NCBI RefSeq assembly: GCF_029688625.1
Contig: NZ_JARULC010000002.1
Coordinates: 558,001 to 622,000 of the forward strand
Reading direction: 5' to 3'
DNA length: 64,000 nt
Origin: Qipengyuania marincola
Lineage (GTDB): Bacteria > Pseudomonadota > Alphaproteobacteria > Sphingomonadales > Sphingomonadaceae
Shown here: positions 1 to 8,466 of the stretch, one piece after another
How positions within the stretch are numbered: the first letter of the stretch is position 1
How the letters are laid out: each line of letters starts with the position of its first letter
Position numbers and translations under genes: made by a program
The notes under the pieces: generated by a model
What the model saw: only the letters and a program-made list of their open reading frames with translations
Database searches by the model: none
Told to the model about the DNA's origin: nothing

Positions 1-1
1 G

Positions 2-535
2 ATCGGCACGATGGCGATCATGCTCGGCAAGGCGTTCGAACTGACAGTCATCACGACCGCCGGCAGCGCAGAGAAATGCGCTGCGGCACGCGATCTCGGT
101 GCCGATCTCGCGATCAATTACAAGGACGAGGATTTCGTCGAGCGGGTGAAGGCCTTCACCGACGGCAAGGGCGTCGATGTGGTGCTCGACATGGTGTCGG
201 GCGATTACGTCGCACGCAATATCGAATGCCTTGCGGACGATGGTCGTCATGTCACCATCGCCGTGCTCGGCGGCCTCAAGGCCGAGATCAACATGGCCAC
301 GATAATGCGCAAGCGCCTGACGCTGACCGGTTCGACGCTGCGCCCCCGATCGGACGAATTCAAGGCGCTGCTCGCCGACGAGATCTACAATCACGCTTGG
401 CCGCTGTTCGAGGATGGGACGATCCGCCCGGTGATGGACGAAAGCTTCCCTCTGGCAGAAGCAGGCGCGGCGCATGCGCGGATGGAGGGTGGCGACCACA
501 TCGGCAAGATCGTGCTCCAGGTTGCAGGCGACTGA
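2..535 (+). CDS. NAD(P)H-quinone oxidoreductase, PIG3/QOR type (5' truncated)
   Basis: This is the C-terminal part of a zinc-free medium-chain dehydrogenase/reductase; the reading frame runs in from the left edge, so the start is outside the window. The visible start matches the nucleotide-binding fold just after the glycine-rich loop (IGTMAIMLGKAF). It is followed by AAARDLGADLAINYK, which QOR enzymes use to select the NAD(P)H phosphate, and it ends in the HIGKIVLQ motif typical of PIG3-like quinone oxidoreductases. The family reduces quinones with NADPH in the cytosol. The natural substrate cannot be told from sequence. The next gene starts about 100 bases downstream on the same strand. Confidence 0.85.
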   Translation: MGTMAIMLGKAFELTVITTAGSAEKCAAARDLGADLAINYKDEDFVERVKAFTDGKGVDVVLDMVSGDYVARNIECLADDGRHVTIAVLGGLKAEINMATIMRKRLTLTGSTLRPRSDEFKALLADEIYNHAWPLFEDGTIRPVMDESFPLAEAGAAHARMEGGDHIGKIVLQVAGD

Positions 536-636
536 CTCCGAACCGTCTCAAAGTCGCCGATGTGTAACCGCGCGGTGCGATGCGCGTAACAATCGCATGA
601 CAAGGCGGTCCCGCACATGCAGCGGGGAGCCGTCCC

Positions 637-1530
637 ATGACCGAACTGCCGAGCGGGCTCGAAGCCCTTCACAATGTAGCCAATTTCCCCTCGATCAAAC
701 CGGCCGTGCCGGAAGTAACCAAGGGCGAGCGACGGCGCTTTCGCACGATCTGGATCAGCGACGTGCACCTCGGTACGAAGGGCTGCAATCACGAACTGCT
801 GATTGATTTCCTCGACCACACCGACAGCGACACCATGTATCTGGTCGGCGACATCATCGACGGCTGGCGATTGAAGAAGAGGTTCTACTGGCCCGCCGAA
901 CACAATGATATCGTCTGGCGCATCCTCAAGCGGGCGCGGCGCGGGACACGGATCGTCTATATCCCGGGCAATCACGATGAGATGGTGCGGCCCTTTTGCG
1001 GCATGAATTTCGGCGGAGTCGAAATCCGCCGTGCGGCATTTCATGACACTGCCGACGGGCGGCGCCTGATGGTGCTGCATGGCGACGAATTCGACGCGGT
1101 CATGCTGGCCCACCGCTGGCTCGCGTTCGTGGGCGACGCGGCCTATCACGTCATGATGAAGCTGAACGGCTGGGTGGCCAGCGTGCGCAAGCGGCTCGGC
1201 CTGCCCTACTGGTCGATCTCCAAGGCGGCGAAGCACAAGGTCAAGAACGCGGTCGAATTCATCGGCAAGTACGAGGAAGTCGTCGCCCGCGCTGCCGGCG
1301 AACGCGGCGTGGACGGCGTCGTCTGCGGGCATATCCACACGGCGGAATCGCGCATCTTCCTGCACGAAGGCGCGCGCGTGGAGTACTGGAACGACGGCGA
1401 TTGGGTCGAAGGTTGCAACGCGCTTGTCGAGCACGAGGATGGTAGAATGGAAATCCTGCACTGGGCGGAAGAAGTTGCGCGGCGCGACATGTGCGCGCAG
1501 GCGGCACTGCCCGAGCCGGAGGCGGCGTGA
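637..1530 (+). CDS. LpxH-like metallophosphoesterase (UDP-2,3-diacylglucosamine diphosphatase family)
   Basis: A 297-residue calcineurin-like phosphoesterase with every metal-binding block visible: SDVHLG (D42, H44), GDIID (D72), GNHDE (N112, H113), HGDEFD (H148) and GHIHTAE (H232, H234). The combination is that of the UDP-2,3-diacylglucosamine pyrophosphohydrolase family, which makes lipid X in lipid A synthesis. Many alphaproteobacteria use LpxI for that step, so this paralogue may act on another nucleotide-lipid or phospholipid. The start has a GGGGAG ribosome-binding site. The stop overlaps the start of the following glycosyltransferase (GTGA), so the two are probably translated together and may act on the same envelope lipid. 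Confidence 0.85.
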   Translation: MTELPSGLEALHNVANFPSIKPAVPEVTKGERRRFRTIWISDVHLGTKGCNHELLIDFLDHTDSDTMYLVGDIIDGWRLKKRFYWPAEHNDIVWRILKRARRGTRIVYIPGNHDEMVRPFCGMNFGGVEIRRAAFHDTADGRRLMVLHGDEFDAVMLAHRWLAFVGDAAYHVMMKLNGWVASVRKRLGLPYWSISKAAKHKVKNAVEFIGKYEEVVARAAGERGVDGVVCGHIHTAESRIFLHEGARVEYWNDGDWVEGCNALVEHEDGRMEILHWAEEVARRDMCAQAALPEPEAA

Positions 1531-2618
1531 CGGCATTGTCCATCGGAGAGCTGGGCGGGAAGGCGACGGTGGCGATCGCGCCCGATGCGCCACACCGCAT
1601 TGCGATCGTGACCGACGCCTGGCTGCCGCAAATGAACGGCGTGGTGCGCACATTGACGACGACATGCGAGATGCTGCGCTCGCGGGGGCACGAGGTAATG
1701 GTCGTTTCTCCCGACCAGTTCCCAAGCCTGCCCTGCCCCACCTATCCTGAAATCCGCCTCGCGCTCGCGCTGCCGGGAAAGGTTGCGGGTCTCTTGCGCG
1801 GCTTTACACCCGATGCGATCCACATTGCCACCGAAGGACCGCTCGGCATGGCGGCACGGCGCTATTGCGCCCGCAATGGCGTGGAGTTCACCACCGCCTA
1901 CCACACGCAGTTTCCCGACTACGTCGCCCGGCGCACGCACCTGCCCGCACACTGGTTCTGGAACTACATCACCTGGTTCCACCGCCCGGCGAGCCGGATC
2001 CTCGTCGCCACCGAAAGCATTCGGTGCGAGCTGCGCGACCATGCTCTCGATCGGCTCCACCATTGGGGCCGCGGGGTCGATCTCGCCTGCTTCTCTGCGG
2101 ACGCTCCGCAGCCGAGCGAATATGAAGGCCTGGCAAGACCGATCCAGCTCTATGTCGGCCGGGTCGCGGTGGAAAAGAACATCGAGGCATTTCTCGAGGG
2201 CGGCTTTCCCGGCAGCAAGGTGGTCGTCGGCGACGGCCCGCAACTGGCGGAACTACGGCAAAAATTTCCCGAGACCGTGTTTCTTGGCCGCAAGGCCGGA
2301 CGCGACCTTGCCGGCTGCTATGCCGGCGCAGATGTGTTCGTGTTTCCCAGCCAAACCGACACATTCGGCCTCGTCATGATCGAGGCGCTAGCCTGCGGGA
2401 CGCCGGTTGCAGCCTACCCGGTCGCCGGGCCGCGCGATATCCTGACCGAAGAGGTCGGCGCAATGTCCGATGACCTCGACCGCGCGATTGCAGCGGCGAT
2501 GTTCTGCGATCGCAAGGCATGTGCGGCCTATGGCGCATCCTTCAGCTGGGAGGCGGCAACGGCGCAGTTTCTCGCCGGCCTGGCGCCCGTTACGGCGGGC
2601 GAACTGCCTGCGGCCTAG
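1527..2618 (+). CDS. GT4-family glycosyltransferase (MgtA/SqdX-like)
   Basis: A 363-residue GT-B glycosyltransferase. The N-terminal domain opens with IAIVTDAWLPQMNGVVRT and the C-terminal nucleotide-sugar domain carries VGRVAVEKNIEAFL and TDTFGLVMIEALACGTP, whose acidic pair lies in the GT4 EX7E region. This architecture is shared by alpha-mannosyltransferases and sulfoquinovosyl transferases that glycosylate membrane lipids. I chose the GTG at 1527, which overlaps the stop of the preceding gene, over an in-frame GTG at 1491 because the latter would overlap by 40 bases and adds only low-complexity residues. Donor and acceptor are unknown. Confidence 0.85.
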   Translation: MTALSIGELGGKATVAIAPDAPHRIAIVTDAWLPQMNGVVRTLTTTCEMLRSRGHEVMVVSPDQFPSLPCPTYPEIRLALALPGKVAGLLRGFTPDAIHIATEGPLGMAARRYCARNGVEFTTAYHTQFPDYVARRTHLPAHWFWNYITWFHRPASRILVATESIRCELRDHALDRLHHWGRGVDLACFSADAPQPSEYEGLARPIQLYVGRVAVEKNIEAFLEGGFPGSKVVVGDGPQLAELRQKFPETVFLGRKAGRDLAGCYAGADVFVFPSQTDTFGLVMIEALACGTPVAAYPVAGPRDILTEEVGAMSDDLDRAIAAAMFCDRKACAAYGASFSWEAATAQFLAGLAPVTAGELPAA

Positions 2619-2666
2619 GGATTTGCTTGCCGAATCCGTGCCGCTGACCTACATCACTGGCATATC

Positions 2667-2699
2667 GGCCGTCCCGCGAGGGGCGGCCTCTCTATTTTC
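2667..2699 (+). terminator. Rho-independent terminator after the glycosyltransferase
   Basis: A nine-base-pair stem (GGCCGTCCC / GGGGCGGCC, one G-U pair) closes a GCGA tetraloop and is followed by TCTCTATTTTC. It lies 48 bases after the glycosyltransferase stop and just before the trcR ribosome-binding site. Confidence 0.7.
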
Positions 2700-2721
2700 G
2701 GATCCAGGAAAAGGCACCCTC

Positions 2722-3459
2722 ATGGCCGACCAACCCAAACCGCTGATGCCGCATGCGACCGCCACCTGGCTGGTCGACAATACCGGCCTTTCCTTCGAGC
2801 AGATCGCCGAGTTCTGCGGCCTCCATATCCTGGAAGTGCAGGCGATGGCCGACGATCTTGCGGGCAGCAAATATACCGGCCGCGACCCCGTCCATGCCGG
2901 CGAGCTGACGCAGGACGAAATTGCCAAGGGCGAAAAGGACAGCGAATACGCACTGAAAATGCAGCGCGCGCCGGTCGCGGTCAGCCGCACCAAGGGGCCG
3001 CGCTACACGCCTGTGTCCAAGCGGCAGGACAAGCCTGACGGCATTGCCTGGATCCTGCGCAACCACCCGGAGATTTCCGATGCGCAGATCGGCAAGCTGA
3101 TCGGCACCACCCGCAACACCATCGGCGCTATCCGTGACCGCAGCCACTGGAACATCCAGAACATCCAGCCCAAGGATCCGGTGACGCTGGGCCTGTGCTC
3201 GCAGCGCGAGCTCGACGCAGTGGTCGCCAAGGCAGCCAAGAATATCCCGGTTGCCGAGGGCGAAGAAGTGCCGGCCGTGGCGCCGTCGGGCGCAAGCGAT
3301 CGCGAGCGCCTGATCGAGGAACTGCGCGCTGAACGCGATGCCAATGAAAAGGCAGCCGCGGAAGCCGCTCAGGAAGCCGAAGCCGAGGAGTGGCTGCGCG
3401 CCAAGCGCGCCGCAGAGGAAGCGGGCGAGGCTCCCGCTGCGCCGAGCGACGATGCCTGA
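2722..3459 (+). CDS. trcR: TrcR-type cell cycle transcriptional regulator (DUF1013)
   Basis: A 245-residue DUF1013 protein, found almost only in alphaproteobacteria. It has two helix-turn-helix-like parts: residues 20-45 (TGLSFEQIAEFCGLHILEVQ) and about residues 110-140 (EISDAQIGKLIGTTRNTIGA), followed by the conserved RSHWNIQNIQPKDPVTLGLC. The C-terminal 70 residues are a charged, alanine- and glutamate-rich coiled-coil-like tail. The name comes from family annotation as a cell-cycle regulator; its targets are not inferable here. The ATG at 2722 begins the conserved block; the open frame extends further upstream but across a terminator hairpin. Monocistronic, between two terminators. Confidence 0.85.
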   Translation: MADQPKPLMPHATATWLVDNTGLSFEQIAEFCGLHILEVQAMADDLAGSKYTGRDPVHAGELTQDEIAKGEKDSEYALKMQRAPVAVSRTKGPRYTPVSKRQDKPDGIAWILRNHPEISDAQIGKLIGTTRNTIGAIRDRSHWNIQNIQPKDPVTLGLCSQRELDAVVAKAAKNIPVAEGEEVPAVAPSGASDRERLIEELRAERDANEKAAAEAAQEAEAEEWLRAKRAAEEAGEAPAAPSDDA

Positions 3460-3488
3460 GCAACGGCCTCGCCAGTGAGATCATGAAA

Positions 3489-3524
3489 GGGCAGGGAAAG
3501 CAGCGCGCTTTTCCTGCCCTTTTT
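3489..3524 (+). terminator. Rho-independent terminator of trcR
   Basis: A 12-base-pair stem with one mismatch (GGGCAGGGAAAG / CTTTTCCTGCCC) and a seven-base loop, followed directly by five T residues. It sits 30 bases after the trcR stop and ends just upstream of the acyl-CoA ligase gene. Confidence 0.9.
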
Positions 3525-3542
3525 ACTTGCCTTTAGGACACG

Positions 3543-5231
3543 ATGCCGCATGTAACTGACATGGATGTAAGCAAGCTGCCGAACTACCACCCGGTCCCTT
3601 GGGATACGCAATTCGAGCCGATGTCGCTGCCCGAAATGTTCGCGCGCACGACCAGGCGGCGGGCTGCGGCACCCCTGCTCCATTTCCTCGGCCGCAGCTA
3701 TAGCTATGCCGAACTGTTCGGTGAGGCCCAGGCGTTTGCGCGGGGCCTGATGGCCCGAGGCATCGGTCAGGGAGACCGGGTCGGCCTGTTCCTGCCCAAT
3801 GTGCCGAGCTACGTAGCGGCCTATTACGGTGCGATGATGGCGGGCGCCGTGGTGGTCAATTTCTCGCCGCTCTATTCAGTCGAGGAGCTGGCCCAGCAGG
3901 TGGCCGATTCCGGCACGCGCGTGCTGGTGACGGTGGATGTGCCCGAACTGTATCCGACGGCGCAAAAGGTCCTGCGCGGTTCTGCGCTCGAAATGCTGGT
4001 TGTGAGCCAGCTGTCGAGAATGCTGCCTCGCCTGAAGGGTCTCGCCATGCGGCTCCTGGCGCGCAGCAAGATCGCCGCGGTGGACTATGACGATACCACC
4101 CTGGCGTGGAAGGACGTGGTCGATGGCGCGCCACAAGATGCGCCGTTGCCCGACATTGCTCCCGATTCGCTGGCGCTGCTGCAATATACGGGCGGAACCA
4201 CGGGCACGCCAAAGGGCGCCATGCTGACCCACGCTAATCTCTCCATCAATGCGCAGCAAACTGCTGGCCTCAATCCTTTCGGCGATCCGGAGAACGAGAT
4301 TTTCATGGGCGCGCTGCCCTTTTTCCATGTGTTCGCCAATACTACCCTGCTCAATCATGCGGTGGTGACCGGTGCGGCGATCGCGATGGTCCCCAGGTTC
4401 GAAACCAAGCAGGTGCTGCAAACGATCGAAAAATATGGTGCGACCGGATTTCCCGGCGTGCCGACAATGTTCCAGGCCCTGCTCGACCATCCCGACCTGA
4501 CGAAAACCGACCTCTCCACGCTGAAGGTCTGCATTTCAGGCGGTGCACCGCTTGCAAATCCACTGCGCGAGAAATTCGAGGCGGCGACTGGCGTGCGGCT
4601 GGTCGAAGGTTATGGCCTCACTGAAAGCGCGGGCGTCGTTTCCGCCAACCCGTATGAGGGTACGCGAAAGCCCGGCACGATCGGACAGGTCGTCATGCGG
4701 ACCGAGGTCCTGCTCCTCGACAAGGAAGATCCCGCGAAGATCGCTCCGGATGGCGAACCGGGCGAGCTGGCGGTGCACGGGCCGCAGATCATGCAGGGTT
4801 ACTGGAACCGACCGGATGCGGCGAAGGATGTCTTTGTCGAGCACCTGGGCAAGACATGGCTGCGCACCGGCGATGTCGCCACGCTGGACGATGATGGCTT
4901 TCTCGAGATTGTCGACCGGATAAAGGACATGATCGCGGTCGGCGGGTTCAAGGTCTTCCCCAGCCAGGTGGAAGATGCGCTGCTCGAGAACGATGCGATC
5001 AAGGAGGCGCTGGTGATCGGCGTGCCCGACGATTATCTCGGCGAACGGCCGCGCGCCTACGTCACGCTCAACTCCGGCGCACACGAAAGCGGCGAGCAAC
5101 TGGCGCAATGGCTCAACCAGCGCATCGGCAAGCATGAGCGAGTCGAAAGCGTGGTGGTGCGCGACGAGCTGCCGAAGACGATGATCGGCAAGCTCGACCG
5201 TAAGGCCCTGCGCGCCGAAGTCTTCGGCTAG
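3543..5231 (+). CDS. fadD: Long-chain fatty acid--CoA ligase
   Basis: A 562-residue AMP-forming acyl-CoA synthetase of normal length. The ATP/AMP signature YTGGTTGTPKGAMLTH lies near residue 215, followed by GYGLTES (near 357), the adenylate-binding TGDVATLDDDGFLEIVDR and the C-terminal GKLDRKALR that carries the catalytic lysine. It activates fatty acids to acyl-CoA at the membrane for beta-oxidation or lipid synthesis, at the cost of ATP to AMP. The ATG at 3543 comes 19 bases after the trcR terminator; a second in-frame ATG at 3561 is possible. The acyl chain preference is unknown. Convergent with the bactofilin gene. Confidence 0.9.
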   Translation: MPHVTDMDVSKLPNYHPVPWDTQFEPMSLPEMFARTTRRRAAAPLLHFLGRSYSYAELFGEAQAFARGLMARGIGQGDRVGLFLPNVPSYVAAYYGAMMAGAVVVNFSPLYSVEELAQQVADSGTRVLVTVDVPELYPTAQKVLRGSALEMLVVSQLSRMLPRLKGLAMRLLARSKIAAVDYDDTTLAWKDVVDGAPQDAPLPDIAPDSLALLQYTGGTTGTPKGAMLTHANLSINAQQTAGLNPFGDPENEIFMGALPFFHVFANTTLLNHAVVTGAAIAMVPRFETKQVLQTIEKYGATGFPGVPTMFQALLDHPDLTKTDLSTLKVCISGGAPLANPLREKFEAATGVRLVEGYGLTESAGVVSANPYEGTRKPGTIGQVVMRTEVLLLDKEDPAKIAPDGEPGELAVHGPQIMQGYWNRPDAAKDVFVEHLGKTWLRTGDVATLDDDGFLEIVDRIKDMIAVGGFKVFPSQVEDALLENDAIKEALVIGVPDDYLGERPRAYVTLNSGAHESGEQLAQWLNQRIGKHERVESVVVRDELPKTMIGKLDRKALRAEVFG

Positions 5232-5305
5232 ACCGATGCGTCGCAGGCCGGACTTCACCTGATCGGGTGGACTGCGAGGCCGATTCCGGAACGGTAGAAT
5301 AGAAG

Positions 5306-5337
5306 AAGGCCGCCTGCGTCGTTGCGCGGGCGGCCTT
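5306..5337. terminator. Bidirectional terminator hairpin between fadD and the bactofilin gene
   Basis: A nine-base-pair GC-rich stem (AAGGCCGCC / GGCGGCCTT) encloses a 14-base loop between two convergent genes. On either strand the hairpin is followed by only a weak T/C-rich stretch, so it could stop transcription in both directions, but the U-tract is poor. Confidence 0.6.
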
Positions 5338-5360
5338 CATCCCCTCCGACTTGTGAACGG

Positions 5361-5825
5361 TCAGTTGGCGACCGAAAGCTCCGGCTTGGCACCCGCTTGC
5401 GGCTGCGTCGCGGTGCCCGCCTGCGCCGCCTTCTTGGCATCGCGATGGGCGAAACGACCTTCGACCTGCGCGCCCTGCTCGATGGTCAGCGCGTCGTAGA
5501 ACACGTCGCCGTCGATCTTGGCAGTCTTGAGGATCACCAGTTCCCGTGCCGTGATCGATCCGGTGACCGTGCCGGCGAGCCGGGCGCTTTCCGCCTTGAT
5601 CGCGCCGGTCACGTCGCTGGTCTCGCCTTGAACGAGGCTGGTGCAGGCGATATCGCCTTCGACCGAACCGTCGATATGGAGATCGGCCGAGGCCTTGATG
5701 TCACCCTTGACCATGAGGTCGGAGCCGAGGACCGAGAAGGTCGAGCTGTTTCTGCTGGCCATGCCGCGTCCCCCGTCAGTCTGCGCGGGCGAGCTGGGGA
5801 GCTCGTCGGATTTCTTCGAGAACAT
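5361..5825 (-). CDS. Bactofilin family polymer-forming protein
   Basis: A 154-residue bactofilin. The central domain (about residues 30-130) is a series of short beta-helix turns such as VLGSDLMVKGDIKASADLHI, SVEGDIA, GTVTGSI and AKIDGDVFYDALTIEQGAQV. Bactofilins polymerise without nucleotide into membrane-associated filaments that localise cell-wall enzymes. The start at 5825 gives the usual MFSKK opening and lies inside the end of the upstream M23 peptidase gene (50-base overlap). A downstream ATG at 5762 has the better ribosome-binding site (GGGGGA) and cannot be excluded. The pairing with an M23 peptidase implies that the filament positions that enzyme. Confidence 0.9.
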   Translation of the reverse strand: MFSKKSDELPSSPAQTDGGRGMASRNSSTFSVLGSDLMVKGDIKASADLHIDGSVEGDIACTSLVQGETSDVTGAIKAESARLAGTVTGSITARELVILKTAKIDGDVFYDALTIEQGAQVEGRFAHRDAKKAAQAGTATQPQAGAKPELSVAN

Positions 5826-6933
5826 GGGGGGCTGTCTCCAGGAAGGTGCGCGGGTTAACCGCGCGATTGTTGATGCGGACCTCGAAATGGAGGTGCGGGC
5901 CGGTCGAACGGCCGGTGCTGCCGATGGCGCCGATGGTCTGGCCCGGGGCAACCTGGTCACCGACCTTGGCACGGAAGGCGGACATATGCGCATAGCGTGT
6001 CATCAGGCCGTTGCCGTGGGTGATCTCCACGGTCTTGCCGTAACCGGACTTGCGGCCGACGAAGGTCACGCGCCCCGCGGCGGCGGCATAGATCGGCGCA
6101 CCCTTGGGGCCACGGAAATCGAGGCCCTGGTGCATGGCGCCCGCGCCGGTAAACGGATCGCGGCGATAGCCGAAGCTCGAGGTCACCATCTCGACCGAAG
6201 CCGGGGCAACCTGCGGCACGCCGGCCAGCCCGTTTTCAAGCGCCGACATGCGCGCGATCGACAGGCCGAGGCGCTCGAAGCGCGGATCGATAGTGCCATC
6301 GACGCTAGTCGCCAGCTTTTCCAGCGGGCCACCCATCGCGCTGCGATCGGCCTGACGAATCATCGTATCGGGATTGAGGCCGAGCTGTTTGAGGGCATCC
6401 GCGGCCTTGGCGGCACGCCAGTCGGCATAGCGGGTCAGGCCTTCGACAAAGGCGAGCTGGCGCGCTTCGATGCGAGCCAGTTCGGCGGCTTCGGGGATAG
6501 CCAGGCTGACCTTGTCGATGGTCGCGGCGGCTTCGGTCGCGGAATCGGACACGTTTTCCACGGCCTTCACGTCTTCGGGAAGAGAGGCGACCATGTCCTC
6601 GATGAAGTCCTGGCGCTTGACCAAGTCGCTCGTCACAGCGTCGAGATTGTCGCGATAGGCATTTACACGCTCGGTCGCGGTGGCGACCTTCGCCTCGCGG
6701 TCGAGCAGCGACAGGCGATCGGTGGTGGCGCGATACTGCGTCCAGCCGGCGACTGCCATCGAGATGACCCAGATCGACAAGATGGCGAGCGCCGCAGCGG
6801 CAGCGATGATCTGCACGCGCGAGGAAATGGTGATGAAGCGGACCTGACCCTGCGACCGCATGAAGAATTCGCGATCCGGAAACCAGTTGCGCAAGCGGTT
6901 CCCCCAACCGCTGGTGGCTTGTTTGCTATACAA
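5776..6933 (-). CDS. M23 family peptidoglycan endopeptidase, membrane-anchored
   Basis: A 385-residue protein with a short cytoplasmic tail, one membrane segment (about residues 42-64), a helical periplasmic stalk (about 75-230) and a C-terminal LytM domain (about 255-370). The zinc ligands are intact: HQGLDFRG and the HLHFE motif, with SSFGYRRDPFTG at the domain entrance. It should cut peptide cross-links in the periplasm. The proposed start is a TTG at 6933, with AAGGGA upstream; the next ATG (6861) would remove the conserved NRLRNWFPDREFF opening. The last 50 bases overlap the bactofilin gene, so the two are co-transcribed. Confidence 0.88.
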   Translation of the reverse strand: MYSKQATSGWGNRLRNWFPDREFFMRSQGQVRFITISSRVQIIAAAAALAILSIWVISMAVAGWTQYRATTDRLSLLDREAKVATATERVNAYRDNLDAVTSDLVKRQDFIEDMVASLPEDVKAVENVSDSATEAAATIDKVSLAIPEAAELARIEARQLAFVEGLTRYADWRAAKAADALKQLGLNPDTMIRQADRSAMGGPLEKLATSVDGTIDPRFERLGLSIARMSALENGLAGVPQVAPASVEMVTSSFGYRRDPFTGAGAMHQGLDFRGPKGAPIYAAAAGRVTFVGRKSGYGKTVEITHGNGLMTRYAHMSAFRAKVGDQVAPGQTIGAIGSTGRSTGPHLHFEVRINNRAVNPRTFLETAPHVLEEIRRAPQLARAD

Positions 6934-7188
6934 AACGACCCGTCCCTTATGGTCTTACGTCCCTGATTGAGACCGTTAACAGGCGTTCGCTACCAAATCG
7001 AATCCGGGTTCCCGTTAATTCTGTGAGTCGAGCAGTTGGCGGGACGAGTCGTTTCATCGTTGGAAAATTTTCGTGCGGAAGGAGGTTCGAAAAGTTAAGC
7101 CGACATTTACCATTTCCATGGCTTCGCCGCCTTCCGCGCCCGCCAACCCTCTGTTTAAAAGTGACAAATACATGACAGGACATCGCCG

Positions 7189-7851
7189 TTGAGCCGTGCG
7201 CGTCGAATCGGATTGCTGGGCGGGAGCTTCAATCCGGCCCATGGCGGCCATCGCCGCGTGTCGATTTTCGCGCACAAGGCGCTGGGTCTCGATGAGGTGT
7301 GGTGGCTTGTTTCACCCGGGAATCCGCTCAAGCCGCGCGACGGGATGGCGCCCCTGGCCACGCGCATGCGCTCGGCAATCGCCCAGTCGCGGCGGGCGCC
7401 GATCCGGGTCACGGCCATCGAGCAGCGCTTGGGCACGCGTTACACCGTCGACACGCTGAGCAGCCTTGCACGCCGATACCCGCGCAATCGGTTCGCGTGG
7501 CTGATGGGCTCCGATAATCTCGCCCAGTTCCACCTCTGGCGCGACTGGCGGAGGATAGCGCGGACCATGCCGATTGCAGTCATCGCCCGCCCGGGCTATA
7601 TGGATGCTGTCGTCGCAAGCCCCGCGATGGCCTGGCTGCGGCGCTTTCGCGTGCCGCTGTCCAGCTTCGTCAATGGGGGCGATTGGAGTGCACCGGCACT
7701 GGTGACCTTGCGTTTCGATCCCGATCCAAGATCGGCCACGGCCATTCGCCGCGGCGATCCCGATTGGCCGAAACGGTTCGCCGGGCCGCCTCCAAGGGAC
7801 CAGCTGACACATCGGCTCGTTACGTCGCAGGGGGAAACTCCGGCGCCATGA
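7189..7851 (+). CDS. nadD: Nicotinate-nucleotide adenylyltransferase
   Basis: A 220-residue nucleotidyltransferase that joins nicotinate mononucleotide and ATP to form deamido-NAD. It carries the GGSFNPAHGGH nucleotide-binding motif at residues 11-21, the SPGNPLKP substrate loop and MGSDNLAQFHLWRDW near residue 105. No ATG fits; the start is a TTG at 7189, with AGGA eight bases upstream. It heads the conserved order nadD-rsfS-rlmH-envC-ctpA seen widely in bacteria, and it diverges from the M23 gene across 255 bases. Confidence 0.92.
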   Translation: MSRARRIGLLGGSFNPAHGGHRRVSIFAHKALGLDEVWWLVSPGNPLKPRDGMAPLATRMRSAIAQSRRAPIRVTAIEQRLGTRYTVDTLSSLARRYPRNRFAWLMGSDNLAQFHLWRDWRRIARTMPIAVIARPGYMDAVVASPAMAWLRRFRVPLSSFVNGGDWSAPALVTLRFDPDPRSATAIRRGDPDWPKRFAGPPPRDQLTHRLVTSQGETPAP

Positions 7852-7908
7852 TGCGCGATATTTCTCTCATGCCCCACGCCTCTAGATCCAGGAGTAACGC
7901 ACCCGCCT

Positions 7909-8328
7909 ATGACACAGGCGCATACAAATCCGGCACAGGCCGGCAAAAGTCCGGCCAGAGTCGCATCCATGACGACGGCTGAGGACGATCCGCTGCTCGA
8001 TCTCGTGCTGCAGCAGCTCGACGACGATCAGGCGCAGGACATCGTCGCAATCCCTCTCGAAGGCAAAAGCTCGATCGCCGATCACATGATTATCGCCTCG
8101 GGCCGCTCGACGCGCCAGGTCGCCTCCATCGCGCAGAAGTTGGCCGAGAAGATCAAGCAGGCGGGGTTCGGCCCGGTGAAGCTTGAAGGGCTTCCCGCCG
8201 CCGACTGGGTCCTGCTCGACGCGGGCGACGTCGTAGTGCACCTCTTCCGCCCCGAAGTCCGCAGCTTCTACAATCTGGAGCGCATGTGGGCCTTCGGAGA
8301 CGCCCCGCCGGTCGCCGGCACGGCCTGA
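7909..8328 (+). CDS. rsfS: Ribosomal silencing factor RsfS
   Basis: A 139-residue RsfS/Iojap protein. The domain (about residues 28-130) shows LLDLVLQQLDDDQAQDIV, DHMIIASGRSTRQVASIA and DWVLLDAGDVVVHLF, ending in RSFYNLERMW. It binds ribosomal protein L14 and blocks subunit joining when nutrients fall. The N-terminal 20 residues are not conserved, and a second ATG at 7969 would still leave the whole domain. It follows nadD by 57 bases. Confidence 0.93.
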   Translation: MTQAHTNPAQAGKSPARVASMTTAEDDPLLDLVLQQLDDDQAQDIVAIPLEGKSSIADHMIIASGRSTRQVASIAQKLAEKIKQAGFGPVKLEGLPAADWVLLDAGDVVVHLFRPEVRSFYNLERMWAFGDAPPVAGTA

Positions 8329-8361
8329 CAGTTTTTCGCACCCGCCTCCGCGTGTGCGCTG

Positions 8362-8443
8362 TCCTCGCTCAAGCGACCTGACGGTCGCATCGCTGCGGGC
8401 GGCCGCTTGGCCTTGCCTCGCCTTTGGCTCGGTGCTCTGGGAG
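8362..8443. repeat. Dispersed intergenic repeat, copy A
   Basis: This 82-base segment between rsfS and rlmH matches positions 47184-47263 at roughly 85 percent by eye, beginning TCCTCGCTC and ending CTCGGTGCTCTGGGAG. It contains the palindrome GCGACCTGACGGTCGC. Both copies lie between genes. It ends just before the rlmH ribosome-binding site and leaves the frame open upstream, which makes a false N-terminal extension of RlmH possible. It may act as a hairpin or attenuator between rsfS and rlmH; no function is shown. Confidence 0.8.
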
Positions 8444-8466
8444 CGGCAAGCGTCGGAGGGTGGATT

